A DNA stretch of 64,000 bases from contig CM043944.1 of NCBI GenBank assembly GCA_014529385.2, positions 61,335,248 to 61,399,247 of the forward strand. Reading direction: 5' to 3'. A program made the translations under genes and the position numbers. Below the pieces are notes generated by a model. The model saw only the letters and a program-made list of their open reading frames with translations. It searched no databases and had not been told where the DNA came from. Source of the stretch: Adiantum capillus-veneris. Its lineage: Eukaryota; Streptophyta; Polypodiopsida; Polypodiales; Pteridaceae. This document shows positions 40,871 through 52,502 of this stretch, piece by piece. Numbering within the stretch: position 1 is the stretch's first letter; the number at the start of each line of letters is the position of its first letter.

Positions 40871-43270
40871 CTATCTTCTCTCTCATTTCACGATACGCGC
40901 TCTCCGGAAGCTTTCGTGGTGAATACCTCTATGTAGCTCTCATCATAGCTCTCTTGTGGCAAAGAAAGAAGCCTTTCAACAGCCCCTAATTGATTCTAAA
41001 GCACGGTGAGAAGCTTTAAACTCCATAGCCATCATCACCTCTCTCTCTATGTCATTTTTCTAAGTAGTCACTCTTTCTGTGATTGTTTTTCGTATACGAG
41101 TGCATGTATGGATTAATCGAGTACATAGGAAGCTTTCCCATGATTATTACATCATGTTTAATATGCTGATTTATGCACATGATGCGTTTATGATCAAGTG
41201 CATGCATAAAAAGTGCTTTTTGTTTCACGTCATAGAGACGGTAGGAACATTGTTTTGGTCATAACTCACAAACCATTATGAATCAGCCCGAACCCTTTAC
41301 ACTAGAGATAAAACACATCATTTAGAACATTTTCTCTCTCAGGTGTCTTGTGAAAATCATGCACGAGCTAAGAGATATGGTCAAAAAACAGCTTGCTACC
41401 CACTGCACTTATCAAATTTTTTTTACTCGAGTCTCCTTAGAAAACCACTATATAGATTCACCGGATGGAAAAACCCACTTTAACCAATTGAAAAGCTTGA
41501 TGAAACTTGATGATAAATGAATTTAGGTCTCCGTTATCACCTCGAGAATGCAAGTTATTAATTGTTCCATAACAGGTTTTACCTATATGTGTGGGGGTGC
41601 CACCAAGGGGGGTACCATATGATGTCGTGAGTTAAGTGAGCCGTTTATGTATGACTTATGGTTTGTTTTGGTGAGTTGATTTCAGCTATTAGATGCCCAT
41701 AAACTTATATGAGAGTATATGGTTAGACATCCCGAAGCACATATGCAGATATGATTAAAGTGGCTTTCTTTTTGGGTTACCGTCTGTTGTGTAAGTACCA
41801 TAAAGTGATGTGATAGGGTGTAAGTCTATATTATGGAGCTGAACTTGATGCATTGCTTTGAGGACAAATACTTTCATTTGCATGTTATGCATGCTCACAA
41901 AAATGTCAAAAAGTTGTTTTTTTGCATATATGTGAAGTTATGGTTTATGGTTGACCTAAAGGTCGGAGCTGTTTTGCATCATGTTTATGGTGATGGGATG
42001 TTATCATATGATGTATGGAAACTTATGGAATGATGTGGATGCCTCACATGCATGGTTATGATTGCTTTTCACCTTTCTAGGTCAAAACTAGCTCTATGTG
42101 CTAGGGAGGTGAAGTGCAGATGTGATGCAACAACTTTGCATGATTGGATGTTGTCAAAATTGTATTTTTTTATCATGATTAGTTTCCGGTCACACTCTTT
42201 TTATGCATGAAAGAATCATGTCTTAAGGGTTATATGTATATGGACTTTGATTGAATGCAAAGGATATGTCAAACTCCAAGTGTGCTAGTTGGTTCAATAA
42301 GATTATAATTTATGGTTAAAGGCTGAGATTTCCCCACAGATTATGGTTGTGATTTTATGGTAGAATCTGGTGTGGTTCATGTTTTTTTTTTGGATATGGT
42401 TATGCTGTCGAAATTTTGCAGCTATGGTATGTTCTAAAGTGGTTATGCAGGATTGGTTGTGCCTCACCCGAGTTGGGTGGAGTGCTCACCCATGTGAAGT
42501 GATTGGATTATGGTTTATGGTTTTGGGATTAGATCATGAAGTGATTTGGATGGTTTATGGAAGACATGTAAGGGTAGGGAGCTTATACAGTCTAACTGTT
42601 TTCAAAAGGATTGTTTGTGCATATGGAAAGTACCATTGTGATTGGATCACGTGTTATGTTTCTCATGGCAGTGTCGCTACAAGACTAGGATCACTTACAT
42701 CGCTTAGCCTTAGACTAAAGGGTCATTGACCTGGGGCTTTGCTGGATCAAGGGTGTTATGTAGGTTTTTTTTCCTGTTAGGCTTATCTACACGATTAGTG
42801 CATCAGTGGTTGAATGACCTACACGGCTAACACGTCGGGGATTTTGCCTTGGCTTGGCCTAAGCACTCAGTGCTTGGCATCGAAGAGGCGTGGTGCCTAA
42901 ACTGGTATGGTTGGTGTTGATACCCTACCACCTACTAGTACTTGGAATCCTTTCAAAGCTCGGGTTCATGGAGGGAGGCGAAGCGGCCTCAGCTTATGTG
43001 TGGCTCAGGTAGGTTGGAGGTGTTCTGGCTCGCTCCTGGCAAAGTGAAATTCTCTCTGTCCATAGTAGAGTGGATGTGAATGGGTGGACCGGTTGATCCC
43101 TACATAGGTCCGGTGCTCTATTAGTTATTTTGTCATAAAATTTTTGATGTTATGGTATACCCAGATTTTGTCATTGCATTAATACATGGTTGCCTGTTTC
43201 ATTTAGATGGGGCATTGAAAGATTCTCTTTTGCCATTCTCTCATGTCTTTGTGCACTCTAATTCACCATC
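40870..43270. other. Long region without genes; possible rest of LTR D
   Basis: No ORF with protein signature is present on either strand over 2.4 kb. Long LTRs are common in Tekay-type chromoviruses, so this may be LTR D. That is inference only. Confidence 0.35.
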
Positions 43271-43274
43271 CACT

Positions 43275-43404
<130 letters not shown>

Positions 43405-43789
43405 CCCGCAATGCGGTGCACACTTATATTCACCCTTCACAGTGTTATATTTTTTCTTGAGTACGCTTTCATTCATAACACCCATTCAAGGGTATCACTA
43501 GTCGCTAGGTACCTCTGGATGCATTCTGTCTCATGGCCTAAACTCCATGCTTGGTCAAGCGCTAAGAGCTCCTCCCGTATGCAAACGCTTCTGCAACTCT
43601 TATGTATACTTAAAATTGTATAAAGGTGTAACTTGTATGTTTTGTGCATAGACCCCAGAGAGGGGTATCTCTCAGAGAAGATAACCATCGTGCAAGGTGA
43701 ATCGTTTTCTTTCTTCTTTAAGGCAAGGGATGAAATAACATCTTAAAAATTGGGGTCATTAGCATACTCATCTATCATAGAAGATAGAT

Positions 43790-44290
43790 CATTGTGAGTT
43801 TCTATGGACACCGCATTGGCTCTTGGACGTCGTGATAGTGCATCAGCTACTTGATTGTGCTTGCCAGCAATGTGAGCAATATGAAAATTAAATTGCAAAA
43901 GAAAATTTGTCTACCTCATTTGTTTGTCGGAGAGCTTGGTTTTCGTCATGAAATACTTGAGACTTTGGTGGTCCGTTTGTAAGATGAATTCATCAATAGA
44001 CAGTGCTTCCAAGTGCCGAGGCATATGACAGCTAGTAGCTCCTTCTCATATATGCCCAATACTCGCTCGTCGGAATTGAGTCTTCAACTCTCATATGCTA
44101 TGGAATGCCCTTCTTGAAGCAAAACTTCTCCAAGGAAATCTCCACAAGCATCATATTGGATCTCAAATGGTTTTGCCAGATCCGGTAGTGTAAGCACGGG
44201 TTGAGAAATAAGCTTTTCAAAAGCACGTTGCTCTAAATTAGCATCATATAGAGACTCTTTGATCATGTACGAGGAAACTGAGCTTTTCAT
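43790..44290 (-). pseudogene. Gypsy RNase H fragment (element E)
   Basis: On the minus strand the RNase H begins AFEKLISQPVLTLPDLAKPF, then EIQYDACGDFLGEVLLQEG (the catalytic Asp of the usual D-A-S is kept as DAC). In other frames it continues as RLNSDERVLGIYEKELLAVI, LQTDHQSLKYFMTKTKLSDK and AHIAGKHNQVADALSRRPRA. The TDH and VADALSRR signatures are clear. Several frame changes are needed. The protease of the same element ends only a few codons before this domain, so the RT core is missing between them. The copy is non-autonomous and dead. Confidence 0.8.
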
Positions 44291-44329
44291 TGCTTATCAA
44301 AAGCAGTTGAATTTACAAATGGTATAGTA

Positions 44330-44660
44330 CGATTGGACTCATTAGCATCTATATATATGCTCTTTGGCCTGTAGGTGAAGTAGATTCTCCTTTCAAGGAA
44401 CTTCATGTCGGCAGCCATGAAGTTGAACCATGTTGCCCCTAGGATAACATCCTCATGTTGGAAAGGAGATATAAAAAAGTTTTCTTTGTCTACATAGCTT
44501 TGGACATGAAGCCTCAACTTCCCAATCAAGGGAGAAAAGGAGGCTTGCTATCCCTTGAAAGCCCCATCATCAGCTACAATATCTCCCATCTCAAAAGCTT
44601 GTATGTCTAGCTTTGTGGCCAACTCCGTTGATATGAAGTTGTGAGTAGAGCGGATCAAAT
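44330..44660 (-). pseudogene. Gypsy protease fragment (element E)
   Basis: The minus strand reads STHNFISTELATKLDIQAFE, MGDIVADDGAFKG-stop, then IGKLRLHVQSYVDKENFFIS, PFQHEDVILGATWFNFM. THNFIS and DVILGATWF are the start and end signatures of this protease type, for which D(S/T)G precedes THNFIS. Here the residues before THNFIS are IRS, so the catalytic triplet is not intact. One stop at about 44551 splits it. Confidence 0.7.
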
Positions 44661-46069
44661 AGGATGAATTCATCATGCTCCCTCACCTTCTCCCAAGCAT
44701 ATGAAAGGGATGATCCTTTGCAATGAGAATCCTCTTTTGGAACTTCCACCGTGGAAGCTCTAGGAGTCTTATTGCGGGAATTTCTTTTGGGGCAAGAGCG
44801 ATAGCCATGTCCTTGCTCCCCACACTTAAAGTATTTGTGATCTTTATGAAAATCCTCTAGCTCTTCAGGTGAGAGTTTTGTTTTACCTTTGGAAACTCCT
44901 TTCTCCTTGGTCTTGTTGTTGTTGTTGGAATTGCCTTGGGAAGAGCTGTGAGCATTGTTCTTCCCCTTTGCATTATTTTGATCTTTGTTTTCCGTGGGCT
45001 TGGCATTCCTTTTAGCCCCTTGTTGGAAATTGAACGACATGCAACCATAGTGTGGTGGATGAATTCGGTGATAGAACCAAGCCGTTGGGAGTTGACATAC
45101 CCGGTCATTTCTTTAGGTAATCACGCACAAAATTGTTGTTTTTGCTCGGTAAAGTCTATCTATTGGAAGACTGTAGCTTTGAGATGTAAATACCAAAACT
45201 TTTCTACATATTTGTGGATAGACTCATGCGAGAGTAGCTTCAAGCTTCTCCATTCAGTAAGCACTTTGTCCTTGACATTGCTTGCAAGGAATTTCTTTAT
45301 TATAATAACTTGGGGCTTCACCATTCTTGTGGAGACCAGCCCACCATTGAAGAGAAGATTTTTGAAAGTACATAGCTACATGACATAGCTTGGAGGATTC
45401 AACGAAGCCCTCGTCTCCAAAGATCGCATCGAATTGTTGGATGAAGTCCAATAATTTGTCAATAGCATCTTCTCCTTCTTGATCTTTGAACTTCTTAAGC
45501 TTGTGGGACCTTTCCCAAGCAGGGTAGGATTTGCAATGTCCTCTTCTCTTGTATTCTCTAGGAGAATAACCGCTGCTTTCGTCGGAAAAGGAGGAAGGTG
45601 AAGAAGAAGAAGGAGAAGATGGTTACCTCTTTCTTGCCTTTTTCTTCTTTTGTTTCCTCTCTTCCCTTTCGGAGTGACGAGGAGAAGGACTGTATGATCA
45701 TCTTTTCCTCTTGGAAGGAGTTGGGGATCGTCCATACCATCGTCTTTGTGGATCCACATCTCCAGAGGAATTCGGAGATTCACTTCTTTCTCATTCATTG
45801 GATTCCTCCTCGTCTCTTACCGGAGAGAGTCTTCTTTTGGAAGTCTCAACAAGAGGATTCCTAAGCTCTCTCTCTTTTTGGAGAGGTAGGGAAATCCTAT
45901 AAGCACGAAGTTGTTGGGTAACTTCGGCTTGCAAGGCAGGATCGCCCATAGCTTATTGCAACCTAGTAAGAAGATAGTTCACAAACATTGTGGCTTCATC
46001 AATAGCACCTTCATGTGCAGAATCAAAGTTGTCAATATTGATTCTACTCTCTTGATTATTGTTAGCCAT
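44660..46069 (-). pseudogene. Gypsy Gag with zinc knuckle (element E)
   Basis: The likely start is ATG at 46069 (MANNNQESRINIDNFDSAHE). After a TAA, charged sequence follows (QKERELRNPLVETSKRRLSP), then in changing frames LDFIQQFDAIFGDEGFVESS and FQKSSLQWWAGLHKNGEAPS, the conserved Gag capsid block. After a basic Asn/Lys-rich linker comes the knuckle YFKCGEQGHGYRSCPKR, in which the first Cys of CX2CX4HX4C is Tyr. The frame ends after KARHTSF at 44591. Several frame changes and at least one stop are present. It is followed by the protease and RNase H of the same element. Confidence 0.8.
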
Positions 46070-46259
46070 GCTTATTAAACTTATGTATATGATACTTTGT
46101 GATTTTTTACCCTCAAAAACCTTAGTTTCCACTCTTCTTTACCTTGAAAATTGTAATGGCTATTGCCCGCACCAGAGCAATAGGCATTACGGGAATGATT
46201 ACTCTCAAATTGCCTTACATTATGTGAACATCAAACACATGAAATAGGATAGAAGACAG

Positions 46260-47860
46260 TACACAGTACACAGGCACGGAACACCTCCTGCTTCATTCAT
46301 AGGTAATCCGGACACACAAAGTTACACCTAAAGATGTAGGAATAACATAAGGTAAGGTACATCAAAGACAGGTATGCCCCCCATATACAACCGCTTCTCC
46401 AGCGCATATCAGGAGTGGTGCACACACTCCTCCTGTCTCATGATATGTTGTGAAGAACTTCCGCCACGGCCGCCGCATGACTCCTGATCCGCAATGTCCA
46501 AACCTCCGTAGGACCACAGGACCGCATTGTGCGACTTGTGCTATAACACCTAGCACGCATGGTGGATTTCACGAACCCACACTCAGCCCCTCTGGTTGGA
46601 AGGTTCCGGTTGCTGATCTTCGACCTGTTCTGGTGAAGATGAAATGTCAATGTATCCAAATCGCTGAACATCTGCAGTATGGGCCCGATAAACCTCCTCC
46701 AAAAGATGTGGATGTATCTCAATGTCCTCCGGCCAAGGAGCCCTGGGAATAAACTGCGTCGGCAAAGAAATAGACTGCGGTGCCTGCGGCAAAGGAGCAA
46801 GAGGCGTATGTAGAGGATAATAGCGAGAGAAGTATCTATTGAGAGCAGACCAAAATGGAGGACATGGAGGTAAACTGAGGGAGAAAGAGTGAGCCAAAGT
46901 CTCCACCCAGAAACACACCCTGCGCCGTTCCTTACGAAATTGACGAATCATTCTCTGCAAACAAGATAGATGAGCCTGGGCCTTAGCACAATCCTCTATA
47001 GCTTGTGCCCAATCAGCAATATCAAAACCTTCTGGAATGAAACTCTTACCTCTGTCAGTTTTTGATGACTCAGGTTGCTGCATCACAACCTGCTGAGTTG
47101 GTGGCTGTGCTCTCACATGAGAAGACAACCGGATTCTCCAGCTCTATATTTGATTTTCCAAAAAGATGTGGAGGTCCTGCTGCATCTCCACTGCTAAAGC
47201 ATCCAAATCATTCATATTTATCATGACATCACCAGGATGCGAGGCTAAATATGAGGCAAGGCTATTTTCTGTTCGCAATTGAAGCAGTTTATCTTGAATG
47301 GAAGCCACAAACGCAGCATTAGCCCCCCTAAGCGTTTGTGTTTCTTCATTTTGCTGGCGAGCCGCTGTAGTCAAATCTTCATTTTGATTGGTCAAATCGG
47401 CAATGCGAGCCTGCAAAGCCGTTACCTCTGTTTCCAGCTCATTAACTCGGCCAACAGGCCGCACAAATAGACTCCACAAGTCTGCTCAGAAAAGTGCCGC
47501 ACGCCTGGATTTGGTCAGCAGGGTTTGCTGCCGCCTCCTCCCATGGTAACACTGCGGGAAGAGTACCTCCCGTCGAAGCAGCCGCATTGGTGGTTCCAGA
47601 ATTTTCCGGTTGCGAGGGAATGTCCACACCCGGAGATCCAGTCCTAGTCGGAGTAGTAAGTGCCACCCTTTCCTGCATTCGATCTCTCCAGCGTGCCACC
47701 GCAGAATCCTCTAGCACAGGAGATGCAGTTGCAAGAGGTGGTGTACAAAACAGTTGTTCCTCTCGCCCACGCTTGCGGGTTGTGGGTCTTGTAGTGGCCA
47801 TCTCTTGTGCTCTAGAGGGTACCATTGCAGTTGATGGACCTGACATATCCTCAGCACAAA
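46260..47860 (-). pseudogene. Post-integrase ORF 2 of element F: disordered and coiled-coil protein
   Basis: Minus-strand coding in the element's orientation, starting at MSGPSTAMVPSRAQEMATTR (47846). The first part is basic and low-complexity, with a KRGREE cluster resembling a nuclear-localisation signal, then Pro/Ser/Thr-rich. After a frame change near 47470 a heptad-rich coiled coil follows (VNELETEVTALQARIADLTN through KLLQLRTENSLASYL). A TAA-type break near 47144 separates a third piece (46583-47128: GFDIADWAQAIEDCAKAQAH, then Pro-rich). I recognise no family. The position after integrase is where env-like ORFs of some plant Gypsy elements lie, but no transmembrane segment or signal peptide is evident. 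Confidence 0.55.
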
Positions 47861-48052
47861 CATTCTCCTATGTTACTTGCTCTCAGCAGGAACTACCAAA
47901 CTTGGAGTTTGCGACAGAGGTGCAACAGTAGCTTGGACCACCAATCTATCATCTTCAAAATGGCATAGAGGACGTAGGGCGAGTAGGAAAACTTCTCGCA
48001 ATGGAAAAATTGATGTCAATAACTGGCCGAATTTTGTGTTGGTTGGGGTGTT

Positions 48053-48551
48053 TCACCCCAGCTGTGCCACCACTCTTTGGCATTCCGCCAGCAGTCTCTC
48101 TTTGACAACTGTTGCCCAAGCCACTGGCCCAAAGTTGGCCGAATGCAACAAATTTCTCACTTTGGTAAAGATGGTATAGGTTTTAGCTTGCAGCCAAATT
48201 GCCTCGAGAAACCATCTGTAAGCATCCCTTGTCGCTACATCTGTTAACCCTAAAAGCTTGTATTCCCCTTTCACTTTCAATCCAAATTCCTGCTCGACAT
48301 CGGCAACAGGAATCACATGAGATGCTCGCACGACTCCATCATTGGGCAAACAGCGGCATCTTGAAATTCTTTCCGCTGTCAGCTGAATCTGTTGGTTATT
48401 AAGCGGCCTACGGGTGAACAGGTATCCCTTGTCAATCCAAGTTGGCGAACACTCGCAGCCGCCGCAAATCTTGCAGCCAAGCATCCACTCGGCGAAGCGC
48501 TAACTGATGGACTTGAGTAAAGGGGATGCATTGCAGAAGAGAATCCGTCAT
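48053..48551 (-). pseudogene. Post-integrase ORF 1 of element F
   Basis: The likely start is ATG at 48551 (MTDSLLQCIPFTQVHQLALR), and the continuation lies in the frame that is open from 48484 to 48053 after a frame change near 48435. It includes YLFTRRPLNNQQIQLTAERI, DGVVRASHVIPVADVEQEFG, LKVKGEYKLLGLTDVATRDA and YRWFLEAIWLQAKTYTIFTK. About 165 residues in total. The composition looks like a genuine folded protein with alternating hydrophobic residues, not a shadow. I do not recognise it. It lies between integrase and the coiled-coil ORF, in the same orientation, and may be one product with it. Confidence 0.5.
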
Positions 48552-48649
48552 GGCGACGATGAGATGCAGAAGCAGAGAATATTGAGCTAAGAACACCTTG
48601 AAGGCGCGATACACAAAACAGGAGAAGCACAAAAGAAATCATTTGCATG

Positions 48650-49730
48650 CACTAACCCTCTCACAATGAGTTCTCAAAATAGGGCAAGCCACGGTGTCGC
48701 AACCATCATAGCCCTTTTCTCGCTTTCCAAGATTGCATGCAAAAGAATCCCCAATCATTATTAGGGCGGCTTCTGGCTCTTGTACCACAGCAAAGGAGCA
48801 CTGAATCGGGGTAGGTGAAACATAATGACGCAGTCTGAAACCATTGACCGGTATAGAAATTACCCCCCCCCCCCCCCCCCCCCCCCCCCCGCAAATCCTC
48901 CAGATAAAAAGAGATGGCCCCGCATGCTTGAAAGATCCAGAATGGTCCTGACCACCGTAATTTAAGCTTCCCAGGCATCTTCCCAAGGCGGGAATTAAAG
49001 ACAAGAACCAATTGTCCCTGGAAAAATTGTCGTGCTTTTGGGCGATCCAGCCATTTTTTCCGTGTGGACTACAGATCCTGTAGCACCGCAAAGCTATGCA
49101 ACTGCTCTTCGTCTAGTTCCTGCAAAACATCCAAACGATAAATAACAGAATCTTCTGGAAGAAGCCGATCCGTAATCAGCATCCGCAGACTCGGAATCAC
49201 ATGCTCCACTGGAGTGATTGCCTCCATGCCGAACGCCAACTTGAAAGGATTCAATCCTGTTGCCACTTTATAAGTTGTCCGCCGATAGGCCCATAAGATG
49301 GAAGGAAGCTTCACATCCCAATTTGTTCTATGCATATTCACTAACTTTGTTAATATCCGAATCAATTGCTTATTAGTTGATTCTACTTGCCCATTCGCCT
49401 GAGGATAATATGGAGAAGATTTCTTGTGCAATACAAAATAAAACCGTAGCATTCTCTCCATCACCTTATTCAAAAAATGACTTCCCCGATCACTAACCAG
49501 CTCAATAGGGCAACCATATCTGGAAAAAATATCCTTGTATAAGCACCCAGCCACAAAAACTGCAGTATTATCTCTCAAGGGCCATGACTCCACCCATTTG
49601 GTAGCGTAATCCGTGGCTGTCAAAATATACTTATTACTCGTGTGAGCTGCAACTGGTTTAAAAGGTCCAACAAAATCCAATCCCAACTTTTGAAAAGGCT
49701 CCAAGGGCAAAATCGACTGAAAAGGCATTC
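48650..49730 (-). pseudogene. Integrase of element F
   Basis: The core opens at MPFQSILPLEPFQKLGLDFV, with catalytic Asp in GLDFVGPF, then KYILTATDYATKWVESWPLR, GCPIELVSDRGSHFLNKVME (second Asp) and YYPQANGQVESTNKQLIRIL (catalytic Glu): all three acidic residues are present. ILWAYRRTTYKVATGLNPFK and FGMEAITPVEHVIP follow. A TAG near 49069 ends this frame. The C-terminal module continues in another frame (QLVLVFNSRLGKMPGKLKLR, WSGPFWIFQACGAISF) and runs into a 28-base poly-C (plus strand), read as poly-Gly. No chromodomain. A zinc-module remnant (CDVCQQIGQ) lies just upstream at about 49760. Confidence 0.88.
48863..48890 (+). repeat. Homopolymer C28
   Basis: Twenty-eight consecutive C within the integrase C-terminal coding region of element F. 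Length may be unreliable in the source assembly. Confidence 0.9.
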
Positions 49731-49908
49731 AGGACCTTTTAGTAGGTTGCCCTATCTGCTGACACACATCACACTGTTGCAAATAATTTCTCACATCCTG
49801 AAACAATGTAGGCCACCATAATCCGGATTGGAGAACCTTTCGAGCCGTGATTAATGCTGCAAAGTGGCCTCCCGCAATATCGGTATGGACTTCCTCCAAA
49901 ACCGCTTC

Positions 49909-50580
49909 CTATTCTTGTGGTAGCACACATCTGAGTAATACATCTGCCACCGTACGATAATAGAGCTTCCCCATAATAATCTCAAAATTCTTGCTTCTGA
50001 TAGCCATATGTTTCCTCTGATGACTAGACAAGAAGGAAGGCATTTCGCTACTGTCGAGAAAATAAAACATCTCCTCATACCATGTCCATGGAATGCTAGG
50101 GATGACCCTTGCCTGTTGTGGAACTGCTATATCCTCTGCAACCACAACTGTTAGAAACAGAGACGCATCCGGAAATTCATCAGCTACACCCGGCGGCTCA
50201 CCGGAATCTAACCTGGATAGGTAGTCAGCCATCGCATGCTGAGCTCCTGGATGATGTATGACCTCAAAATCAAATTCCTGCAGCAAAAGCACCCATCTGG
50301 CCAATCTTTCCGTCAAATTCTGTTGACGTACCAGATATAAAAGAGCCGAGTGATCCACATGGAAGAAAAAACATCGGCCCAACAGATAATGCCGGAACTT
50401 TTTCACTGAATAAATCATCCCTAAACATTCCCTTTCGGTTACTGAATAATTCCTTTCTGCGGATGATAATCATCTGTTGTGGCATAATAGACAGGTTGGA
50501 ACCATCCTTGACTTTGTTCCTGCAACAACACACTGCCAATAGCTCGATCCGAAGCATCCACAAACACATGAAAATCCTAA
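49909..50580 (-). pseudogene. RNase H of element F
   Basis: The minus strand reads FHVFVDASDRAIGSVLLQEQ, with the first catalytic Asp intact, then QGWFQPVYYATTDDY. After a frame change it continues in the frame from 50418: YSVKKFRHYLLGRCFFFHVD, HSALLYLVRQQNLTERLARW, LLLQEFDFEVIHHPGAQHAM and ADYLSRLDSGEPPG, with HVDHSAL and MADYLSRL as the later catalytic blocks. Only one RNase H is present, unlike A and B. It sits between RT and integrase in the normal Gypsy order. One or two frame changes break it. Confidence 0.85.
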
Positions 50581-50768
50581 CCCCAATTTGGAAGAAGCAT
50601 AATCGAAGCTTTGGATAGCTGAAGTTTTAATCTCCGAGAAGCCAGATCACATTCCTGCGTCCATTCAAAATCTATAGCATGCGCTGCCTGAGTAATCGGG
50701 ATTTCCAAATGCGCGACAAACCTCAAATGCCTCCCATGCCAATGAGCTTGACCCTAGAAAACCTAACA

Positions 50769-51460
50769 CTATTTCTGGTTTATCGGTGGAGGTGCTTCCA
50801 TAATTGCGGCTATTTTATCCGGATCCACGGAAATGCCATCATCGGAAATCATATGCCCCAATAGCCTACCACTGCGAACAACAAATGCACACTTTAAAGG
50901 ATTCAAACTGAATTTCACCTCTCTGCATTTCATAAAACATAACCGTAATTGCTTCAAGTGCTCTAATTGTGCTCCAAAAACACTGAGATCATCCAGAAAA
51001 ATTCTCATAAAATCCGTCAAATAAGGATAAAAAATTTGAAACATAACCCTTTGAAAAGTTGAAGGCACATTCCACAATCCAAACCACATCACTGTGTATG
51101 CAAACACACCCCATGCGGTAATAAAAGTTGTTTTTGGCTGATCCCACAATGCCATTCTTATTTGGTTATATCCACTAAACCCATCTAGAAAAGTATACAT
51201 CTCATGTCCCGCTACATCATCCAAAATGGAATCCAAAAATGGAAGAGGAAAAGGATCTGGAACAGTAGCCGCATTCAATTTCCGATAATCCACACAAATT
51301 TGGATTTGCTTGTTTTTCTTTGGTACGACCACAATTGGAGAAATCCACTCCGGATTATCAATAGGGGTAATAAAACACACCTCCAAAAGACGATCAATTT
51401 CCATCTTAACTTGCTTTGCCACATTCGGATTCATCCTATATGAGTGCTGCTTCACTGGAT
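50769..51460 (-). CDS. Reverse transcriptase of element F
   Basis: A 228-codon frame covers most of RT. It reads YRMNPNVAKQVKMEIDRLLE, FITPIDNPEWISPIVVVPKK, ICVDYRKLNAATVPDPFPLP, YTFLDGFSGYNQIRMALWDQ and FAYTVMWFGLWNVPSTFQRV. The active site is MRIFLDDLSVFG (DD intact; LDD instead of IDD), then LLGHMISDDGISVDPDKIAA. FGLWNVPSTF departs from the usual FGLTNAPATF. The frame begins right at the element's left limit near 51460; gag, protease and LTR are absent upstream, where TTTAGG-like repeats begin. Element F is therefore 5'-truncated. Confidence 0.9.
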
Positions 51461-51461
51461 T

Positions 51462-51555
51462 AATTTTAGATTTAAGTTAAACTACATTTAGGTTTAGGTT
51501 AGATTTAAGATTAGATTCGATTTAAGACTAGGTTAGATTTAGGTTAGATTTTAGT
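51462..51555 (+). repeat. Degenerate TTAGATTTAGG-like repeats
   Basis: Words such as TTTAGGTTTAGGTTAGATTT and close variants recur over about 90 bp, with further short copies near 51695-51720. They resemble plant telomere units (TTTAGGG) only loosely. They directly abut the truncated 5' end of element F. Confidence 0.6.
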
Positions 51556-52139
51556 GCATGTCAATGAAGGCGCGCTTTGCCCAAAGAGCAAACACTAGTT
51601 ACACAACAATATGTATATTCCCATCAAAATCTGACACCTATTAACTCACACACTAACCATATTCAATTATCCACAAATCACCACATGTTCAATTAGGTTA
51701 GATTTAAGATTAGATTTTGGATTTAGTTTCTATATTAAAGTCTACCTTCGGGATAACGGTAAAAAAATTAGAGTTAGGTGAACGGTGATCCCTCTCTTCC
51801 TCTCTGCGAATGCGACCTTAAGTTGGAAAGCTTTCAATGGCATGATACTCATATCGGAGGCCAACATGTAATGTGCTAAGTAGTCCCTCAAACAAAGGTC
51901 TGCTATGATAAGATGTTAAGATGCTGTGAATTGCTACAGCTAGAGAAGAGGCAAAGGGGTTTTGTCCACTACGTGCACTATCATGTAGACGTGGGTGTGC
52001 AGATTTCTCGTACCCACAAATATAGGCATTGACCAATAAAGACGAGATTAACCCGGTGGTTTGATCTTCGTGAACCTCTAGACCGAGGTGTGCAAGGATT
52101 GGACATGACTAAAGAATGTGAGGTAGTTTACAGTGTGAA

Positions 52140-52142
<3 letters not shown>

Positions 52143-52182
<40 letters not shown>
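52143..52182 (+). repeat. Microsatellite (GA)n
   Basis: About 20 AG units, then ATATAAG. Confidence 0.97.
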
Positions 52183-52183
<1 letters not shown>

Positions 52184-52259
52184 TAAGACAGAGGATGCCA
52201 ATAGAAGATTAAATTTATGTCCAGGTTATAATTTTTTTACCTTCATTGTGAGTAGTGAT

Positions 52260-52486
52260 TGTTACCATATACATGTGGTAGTGATGTGTGTAAACACACT
52301 AAGACCGTCGGGGCATTTTTTCCCTCTTTAGGAGGTTTTTTCCCCCGAGCATTGTATATACGTCCATCACTCTAGGGCTATCTATATTTCCATTACACAC
52401 TAAGTAACACACTCTCTGTTGTGTGCCTTGAGCTTCCTTCGTCTTCTCCAAGCTATGTGTGTTTCTCTGCAACCCTAATTCCAACA
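52260..52486 (+). repeat. Copia 5' LTR (probable)
   Basis: The ends TGTTACCATATACATG and CCAACA form a TGTT/AACA inverted pair. The right end is followed two bases later by a primer site. The 227 bp length suits a short Copia LTR. The left border is inferred from the terminal pair, because no second LTR copy is in the window. Confidence 0.6.
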
Positions 52487-52488
52487 AT

Positions 52489-52502
52489 TGGTATTAGAGC
52501 AG
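52489..52502 (+). other. Copia primer binding site, initiator tRNA-Met type
   Basis: TGGTATTAGAGCAG differs by one base in its core from the TGGTATCAGAGC site common in plant LTR elements primed by initiator tRNA-Met. Confidence 0.8.

Noticed and set aside
41833-42729. Hydrophobic frames as possible membrane proteins
   Set aside because: Short, T-rich DNA gives Phe/Leu/Val codons by chance; no signal of selection or homology is visible.
46450-48402. Plus-strand frames opposite element F post-integrase region
   Set aside because: The minus strand gives longer frames, coiled-coil heptads and continuity with integrase, so the plus frames are shadows.
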